Part shown: one piece after another, positions 58,231 to 64,000 of the stretch | Layout of the letters: each line of letters starts with the position of its first letter | Numbering within the stretch: the stretch's first letter is position 1 | Source of the DNA: Montifringilla adamsi | Lineage: Eukaryota; Chordata; Aves; Passeriformes; Passeridae | NCBI GenBank assembly: GCA_017590115.1 | Contig: JAGGNK010008226.1 | Coordinates: forward strand, 7,386,900-7,450,899 | Direction: 5' to 3' | Length of the DNA: 64,000 nucleotides | Position numbers and translations under genes: made by a program | Notes under the pieces: generated by a model | Databases searched by the model: none | The model's input: only the letters and a program-made list of their open reading frames with translations | Told to the model about the DNA's origin: nothing

Positions 58231-59077
58231 TGCCTGACTCAGTTAAGTCAGTAGAACAGAGGCACAGGCTCCTGTGGCAGCCCAGCTTGGAGGGTGATGC
58301 TGGTCTGAGCCCAGAGAAGGATTTTTTGGGAGAGGAGCAGCCCCTCTGCCACCGCTGGAAAAGTTCACCCAGCCAGGAGGTGTAGAAGGTTCTGTCATGA
58401 TGGACCTGTAGCAGCAATAACAAGCAGGAAAGTTTTTCCTCTCTGCTGGCACTCAGAGATAAATCCCAGCTCCCGTCATGGAAATTACAGCAAGAAAGGA
58501 AACTGGAGTTTCTTGCTTGAGGAGCAGCAGAAGCAGGGCTGGATGCAGCTGGGAAGATGTGGGAAGGGCTGGACAGCACTGTGGCATCTTTCCCCAGGCT
58601 TTATTTATTGGATCCTGGAGCCAGCCAGGCTGAATGGTGGTCAGCCTCACACAGGAACTTCACAGCACCCCTGGAAGGAAAATGCATATGATAAACACCA
58701 AAGGCAACATCGAACCCCACAACTTTCCTAACATCAACTTAATATTCACCACTATTAAACACTTAAAAATCAGAAATGGAGTCTCTCCAAGCAGGTGCAA
58801 ACTTCCCCAGGCAGCCTGTGCTGGTGGTGTTGCAATCACCAGTTATTACTGGAGTATTCTCTCCACTTTCCTGAAGTTTCTGTGTTTGGTAAAGACTCCC
58901 TGCTCCAGACTGGTTATAGTGAATGACTCTGAAAGAGAGAATGTTCAGGAAGTGAGAGAGGTGTGTGGTAAATCACAGAAGGACCTGAGCAGGGAGAATT
59001 CACTGCTGGGACTGACAAACACCAAGCAGGAACATCCAGAAGAAGGAGGTTTTGAAGTAAGCTCATCAGAAAGGGGC
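58231..59077. other. Unique sequence, no gene seen
   Basis: A 152-codon antisense frame (58121-58579) and shorter sense frames overlap without recognised product. Confidence 0.5.
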
Positions 59078-59250
59078 ATTCCCAATCCAACCTTGGGCAC
59101 TGCCAGGGATCCAGGGGCAGCCACAGCTGCTCTGGGCACCCTGTGCCAGGGCCTCCCCACACCACAAGGAAGAATTTCTTCCCAATGTCCCACCTAATCC
59201 TGCCCTCTGGAAGTTAAACCTGCCCTCTTTCCATTTTGATTGCTTCAGGT
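59078..59250 (-). mobile_element. CR1 LINE 3' region lacking its terminus
   Basis: CCAATCCAACCTTGGGCACT, GCCAGGGATCCAGGGGCAGC, AAGGAAGAATTTCTTCCCAA and ACCTAATCCTGCCCTC are antisense CR1. The usual GGTTGGAAGGGACC end and octamer tail are absent on the left, so the 3' terminus is deleted. The right edge fades just before the dispersed duplication starts. Confidence 0.88.
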
Positions 59251-59264
59251 AGAGCAATATTTCA

Positions 59265-59522
59265 GTTTTGGGCTTCCTTACAAACATCAGACTTGGAGCA
59301 GGCTCTGTTCAAGCTCTGCTCTGGCACAGGAACCTTGCAAGGGAATCCAGAGTGAGGGATGTTAATTGTGCCAAGTTCATGGCTTGACATGGGCTGGGGG
59401 AGAAGGAAGGCAAAATTCATGAAGTTTGGCAATGTCCTTGGAGATTCTGTCCTTGGGAAAATCCATCTGGAGACAAAGAGAATGCTTGGACACAGCCACC
59501 ATTCGGCTGAGGGGTCTTCAAA
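59265..59522. repeat. 258 bp dispersed duplication, copy A
   Basis: It matches 62496-62753 at a constant offset of 3231, with two differences seen (within CTGGCACAGGAACC against CTGGCGCAGGAGCC). Both flanks diverge abruptly. The ends show no LTR dinucleotides, no inverted repeats and no poly-A. Frames are open on both strands across it (up to about 90 codons) with no recognised product. Confidence 0.93.
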
Positions 59523-60903
59523 AGTCATCTCCCACCTCCACATCTCCCAAATGACAGAAAAATAATGAACCCCTACCCTGGGTGATGTTGCCCCAAAAAC
59601 TGTGAGCAGGGGAAGCCTGTTCTGCCACTGTGGGTGGCTGCAGTGATTCCTGGCTCTCCTACTTGCACTGGCAGAGTGGAAAAAATTTTTGTGGAAGACT
59701 TTTCTAAGTAGGGCTGATGGAAACCTGGAGACGTGGCTTGTTTCTCTCTTTACCTAATTTATCTTCCACAGGGTTGAAGCCACCACAGAAAATGGCACTG
59801 CTGTTACTGCTTCTGTTGTCAATACTCACCTCCTACTCACGTTCCCAAAGCTCCCACCTTCATCCTCATCCCTTTTTCCCTCCAGAATTACAACCAAACC
59901 AAAACCGTGCTCGTAACATTTCTTACAATTCCAAAAAAAAAACCTGAAAGAAAACAAACAGCCAGCAGATGCTGATTTTCTCTCTTAACTGCACATATTT
60001 TATAGTAATTCTCTCTGATTTTCTCCCAAGACACCACCTGACCTTCCTTTCTCTCCAACCTCTCCCAGTAGTGGCCGAACGCTTCTAATCATGTAAGACT
60101 CAGCCCATGGAAATAAGCTGCAACTAAGACAAATTTACCCTCTGACCTCAAGGCCTCTGAGAGCACAACAGAGCCCAAAAAATGTCTTTGCTGAAAGGAA
60201 TACATTTTCCTTGGAATTTTAGACCAAACCAAACAAATGCTACAAAGAGAAATTCGTATTTTTTTTTTCCTCTTTCACAAAACCACAAGTAAAATAAAAA
60301 CAATTCGGTGCTTCTGAAAGGAAGAATGACAGAATGCATTTTCCAAGAATTTCCATGCAACTAAAAATGGAGCATCATAAATATTTTTGCTTCTCTCTAC
60401 GTAACTGCAAGTGATTTACAAGCATGAATTAATTTTTAATTAATGCACTGTGATGAAGCAGGGATTAGTTAGCCCAGAATTTTTCAAAGTTGTCCATAGA
60501 CAATTTGGTTGGGAGAGCACCTCCAGAGCAAATCCTTCCCCAGTTCTGGTGGGAGCCCAAAATTTCTACGTTAACTGAAGCAATAACCTATGGAAGAAAA
60601 GAGAACGTTTGGGAAACTGTTGGAATAAATTTAGGCTGCTTTTGTTAACTGAAAATGAGGAGGAGGCTCCACATCATCTGAGCAGTTGGATTTCCGTGCA
60701 CCACTGAGGGCTTTGAGGGTCTCGTGCCCAGTCAGGACCAGTTTAGGCCCAGTTTAGGGTGGGTTTTATGCAGAGACTCAGCTGAGGTTTCCTGCTCACA
60801 CCCCAACTCCTTTGAAGACCTGGGAACAGAACTCCCCAGCCTTTCCCATCCACAAGGAGCAAAGCCTATGTTTCTCAGTCTGGATTATTATTTTCTTTTT
60901 CAG
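59523..60903. other. Unique sequence, no gene seen
   Basis: A short A-run lies near 59933 and a T-run near 60259. Nothing recognised. Confidence 0.55.
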
Positions 60904-61050
60904 ATTAAGGAAAACAGAAACGAGAGAGAAAGAAAATGGGTGACTCATGGCAGTCTCTTTGCTGAAACACAGCTGCCCTTGTCCCAGGAACAGGATTCTT
61001 AGAGCCTGCATCCAAAATTTATTGCAAAATAAAACTGAAACTTTTAAAAA
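60904..61050 (+). other. Terminal-exon-like segment, unconfirmed
   Basis: ATTATTTTCTTTTTCAG (to 60903) is a good acceptor. The following frame runs 32 codons (Lys/Arg/Glu-rich, then Gln/Ser) to a TAG at about 61000, and an AATAAA signal follows at about 61028. That order fits a last exon. No upstream exon is identified and the peptide is not recognised, so this may be coincidence. Confidence 0.13.
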
Positions 61051-61596
61051 CAACCACACTAAATGATGTTTCTCTTTCTTTCTTCATATGCATTTGTGAG
61101 GCTATAGCCAGGATCAAGGGGAGGACTGGAAACTCGACAGAAACGGAATTGTTGTGAAATGTTCAGGCAAATTTTGCAAACCCACACAGGCTCTATTGGC
61201 TGGAAAAACTTCAAAATAATTTTGTGGTTTTCAAAGCTTTGATGTTTCTGGACTTTCTGGGATTCCTTTGGTGTCAGGTCAATATAACACCACCCACAGC
61301 ACAACCCTCAGGTAATGTTGTATTTTTCTTCTGGAAAAATTTCTAACTGCAGCTGGAAAAGTCCAGGAAATCCTGTGTCCAATGATCCCAAATCAGAAAG
61401 CAAAAATACTGTGGACATGTGTGCATCCACTCCTAAATTTAATGGCGCAATTTTTCCATTTTAGGGCAAACATTCCAGAATTTGCTACAATATTTCTGCT
61501 TTCAAAGCACAGATCTTAGGCCTGACTTGCAGAACTTTGGATTGCCACCACTCTGAGATTAATAATTTATTTGTGGCTCCAGTTTATGCCTTGGGA
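61051..61596. other. Unique sequence, no gene seen
   Basis: Nothing recognised. Confidence 0.6.
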
Positions 61597-61702
61597 ATAA
61601 GGAATGGTGTGGGTTGGAAAGTGCCCTAAGGACCATCTGGTTCCAACCCCCTGCCACAGACAGACAGGGACATTTCCACTGGAAAACCTGCCTGGTTCAG
61701 GA
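61597..61702 (-). mobile_element. CR1 LINE 3' end
   Basis: AAGGAATGGTGTGGGTTGGA, AAGTGCCCTAAGGACCATCT, GGTTCCAACCCCCTGCCACA and GACAGGGACATTTCCACTGG are antisense CR1. Short and diverged. Confidence 0.9.
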
Positions 61703-62495
61703 ACCTGGATCAGAACTGACAGAACCCTAAAGCTTGAGCTGCTCCTTAAACCAGGGTAGCACACTGGCACTGCACAGTGCCTCAGAGAGAAGGGAAAAAG
61801 GATATTATGGAGTCAGGGAGTGCTTCTGAGGCAGCTTTCACTCACCCAGAGTACAAGACAAGAGATTTGGCTGTGATTGATTGATGTTTGCAACCTCCCC
61901 TCCCATCACCACGCTCGGTAGGAAACACGTGCAGAAGGTGCAGAGGGAGACAGCACAGAGGAAACTGGGAGATGGGAGGGAGAGAAGGATGACCTGGTTT
62001 TGCTTCCAAGCTAATTTTACATCACTTTGACTATATTTAGTTACATTCCTATTTAATAGATATTCAGCAGTTGGACTGAGATTTTTATTGTTGTTCTCTG
62101 AGTAATTTAAATTTCTTTTAAAGAGTTTGTGGTGGTTGTTGTTGTTTTTTTTTCCAAAGGTTTCATGACCTTCTTCCATGAGTTTATTTTAGATATAGTG
62201 GAATGTCCCAGAGAAAATTCCAAATGGTCCTTAATAGATGAAATGTTTCCAGAAAGGAGAAATTCTCAGTGGACTATGAAACTATTTTTCAATCATGGTG
62301 TATGGCACACAAACCACAGCTGAGGGCTTTTTTTTTTTTTTTTTCAGTAGGAAACTATTGCCCAGTGGGTTAAAAGAAAATAAAGGATAATGGGATTTTT
62401 CTGTAAGGCTGAAGCCGTTTGCAGGGGTTTGCTCCCCACTAGATGTCACTGGAACTGTTTGAAATGTTTGGAACAAACAACCCCAAATTCCCCAG
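61703..62495. other. Unique sequence, no gene seen
   Basis: A T-run lies near 62328-62344, and a GTGGTGGTTGTTGTTG-type run near 62130. No gene recognised. Confidence 0.58.
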
Positions 62496-62753
62496 GTTTT
62501 GGGCTTCCTTACAAACATCAGACTTGGAGCAGGCTCTGTTCAAGCTCTGCTCTGGCGCAGGAGCCTTGCAAGGGAATCCAGAGTGAGGGATGTTAATTGT
62601 GCCAAGTTCATGGCTTGACATGGGCTGGGGGAGAAGGAAGGCAAAATTCATGAAGTTTGGCAATGTCCTTGGAGATTCTGTCCTTGGGAAAATCCATCTG
62701 GAGACAAAGAGAATGCTTGGACACAGCCACCATTCGGCTGAGGGGTCTTCAAA
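62496..62753. repeat. 258 bp dispersed duplication, copy B
   Basis: Second copy of the block at 59265-59522, same orientation, two differences seen. The left flank ends CCCCAG and the right flank continues ACAGAGCAGGG; neither resembles the flanks of the other copy. No target duplication is evident. Confidence 0.93.
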
Positions 62754-63319
62754 GACAGAGCAGGGTCCTGCAAAAAGCTGCATGGCACCTTTGGCTGTGT
62801 GGCACCAGTGCTGGGACAGCCACACCATGGAGTGCAGGTGACATTTGGCTGTCACCTGACCCACCATTAAAAACAAAATATCCCAGAAACTTTGAGAAGA
62901 CTTGTCCTGGAATTTTCCATGGCTGCTCTGAACTGTTCTGATGTTCACCCCATGCCACAAAGGGAAACCCCTCAGAATATTAGGTCCACTATTTAAATTC
63001 CCCCTGTAGTTCCTGTTGACTACAGGAATCTTCTTCCATTCTTATTCAAAATTCAGTTTAGTGTGATTATGTGGCCATGCATCAAATATGGCAGTATAAT
63101 ATGTCCTTTCATCTACTTGCCATAATACATCCCTTTTAGTGCCACATAAATCCCTGGAAATATCGCTGTCTTCTGCTCTTGAGATCCTTCACATGCCTCT
63201 TTGCCTTACTGCCTTCCTCTCCTATTGTTTCTCCAAGCTGAATTAATTCCCTTTTTCCCCCCCGGTGTCACTGCTCTGCTCTTGCTGCTTCTTCTGAGCA
63301 GGCATCAGTGAAAGCACAG
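62754..63319. other. Unique sequence, no gene seen
   Basis: Nothing recognised. Antisense frames extending from the duplicated block into this stretch have no known domains. Confidence 0.58.
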
Positions 63320-63735
63320 CCTGTCCAGTGCCACCATGACCCTCTCTGTGCCACCACAGCCCTCCCAGCACCACCACAACATTTCCAGTGTCACCACGAC
63401 CCTCCCAGTGCCACCATAGCCCTCCCAGCACCACCACAACCTTTCCAGTACCACCACAGCACTCCCAGTGCCACCACAGCCCTCCCAGCACCACCACAAC
63501 CTTTCCAGTGCCACCACAGCACTCCCAGTGCCACCATAACCTTTCCAGTGCCACCACAGCCCTCCCAGTGCCACCATGACCCTCCCAGAGCCACCACGAC
63601 CCTTCCTCCAGTGCCACCACAGCCCTCCCAGTGCCACCACAGCCCTCCCAGTGCCACCACGACCCTCCCTGTGCCACCACAGCCCTCCCAGTGCCACCAC
63701 AGCCTTTCCAGTGCCACCACGACCCTTCTAGTGCC
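63320..63735. repeat. 21 bp minisatellite, about 20 units
   Basis: The unit is close to CCCTCCCAGTGCCACCACAG plus C, with variants (CCTTTCCAG, AGCACCACC, CATGAC). In the left half, blocks of three units repeat as a 63 bp higher-order period. Because 21 is a multiple of three, all frames stay open, and the antisense strand reads a Gly/Trp/Val-rich heptad-like repeat. That is a by-product of unit length, not evidence of a protein. Confidence 0.95.
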
Positions 63736-64000
63736 AGAGAGGAACCCAGAGATCCAAGCTGGTGGCAGGGCATCCCTCCTGGCAGTGCCAGCCCCTTGGC
63801 TCTCTGTCCCTGGAAGAGGCTGCCCAGGGTTGCTCCCTCTCCCCCTGCAGCACTGCAATCAGAGTGAAGGCAGACCTCATGGAGAGGAGGAATGGGAATG
63901 GAGGAATTCCAGTGTGGTGCTCCTCATCCTCCCAGAGCACTGCAGCAGCCCAGATGTCACTTTAGGACAAGAAATAGAAAGATGTGGATACTGGATTTTT
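63736..64000. other. Unique sequence, no gene seen
   Basis: Moderately GC-rich at first, then AT-rich. No repeat or exon recognised before the window ends. Confidence 0.58.

Noticed and set aside
59265..59522. Solo LTR
   Set aside because: The copies lack TG/CA ends, a promoter or poly-A signal arrangement and a short target duplication.
63243..63858. Antisense frames of 131-176 codons encoding Gly/Trp/Val-rich repeats
   Set aside because: They are the translation of a 21 bp minisatellite; every frame stays open because the unit is divisible by three. There is no independent coding evidence.
1..64000. tRNA, rRNA, snRNA or known microRNA genes
   Set aside because: No B-box-type GGTTCGAATCC, rRNA core or familiar mature microRNA sequence was seen on either strand. 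This was a manual read, so a covariance-model scan could still find one.
1..64000. Endogenous retrovirus or full-length LINE
   Set aside because: No primer-binding site, polypurine-tract/LTR pair, gag-pol frame or intact CR1 reverse transcriptase was recognised; all CR1 pieces are short relics mostly from the 3' region.

Overview
The window reads as avian nuclear DNA, and weakly as songbird DNA. The main evidence is 22 recognisable fragments of the CR1 LINE, the dominant interspersed repeat of birds, ending in the diagnostic ATTCTGTGATTC-type octamer tail. Several belong to GC-rich subfamilies that I associate with songbird genomes. I see no L1, Alu or B-element sequence, no bacterial gene organisation and no operons. 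Everything here was read by eye; no alignment or search was run.

I recognise no protein-coding gene, tRNA, rRNA or known microRNA on either strand. The open frames present are short. The longest (about 180-220 codons) either run through repeats or match no family I know. The window is best described as intergenic or deep-intronic DNA made of four kinds of material: unique AT-rich sequence; CR1 relics in both orientations (10 plus, 12 minus); local simple repeats; and several stretches whose composition and motif density resemble conserved regulatory elements (around 1.1, 20.9-21.6, 25.4-25.7, 33.1, 39.6-40.0, 40.7, 45.6, 48.1, 55.1 and 57.7-58.2 kb).

Layout. 0-10 kb: unique sequence with two small CR1 ends, two exon-like segments and two fused acceptor/donor motifs. 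10-16 kb: the most rearranged part. One CR1 is split by about 460 bp of unrecognised AT-rich DNA. A second CR1 is split by a 643 bp copy of sequence found 2.2 kb downstream, flanked by an exact 40 bp target duplication. 16-26 kb: unique sequence with a tiny CpG-dense patch, a probable conserved block and a poly-T tract abutting a microexon-like signal. 26-38 kb: several CR1s and an ancient palindromic repeat. 38.7-39.3 kb: a fresh tandem duplication. 40-47 kb: CR1-rich, with a 106 nt all-purine tract and a 52 nt poly-T. 47-59 kb: mostly unique, with an AT microsatellite followed by a GC-rich segment ending in a polyadenylation-like signal and A-rich tail. 59-64 kb: a 258 bp dispersed duplication and a 21 bp minisatellite with a 63 bp higher-order period.

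No genes cooperate here. The biological interest lies in the structural events (template-copied insertion, recent tandem and dispersed duplications, CR1 mosaicism) and in possible regulatory or splicing signals if the window lies inside a long gene.
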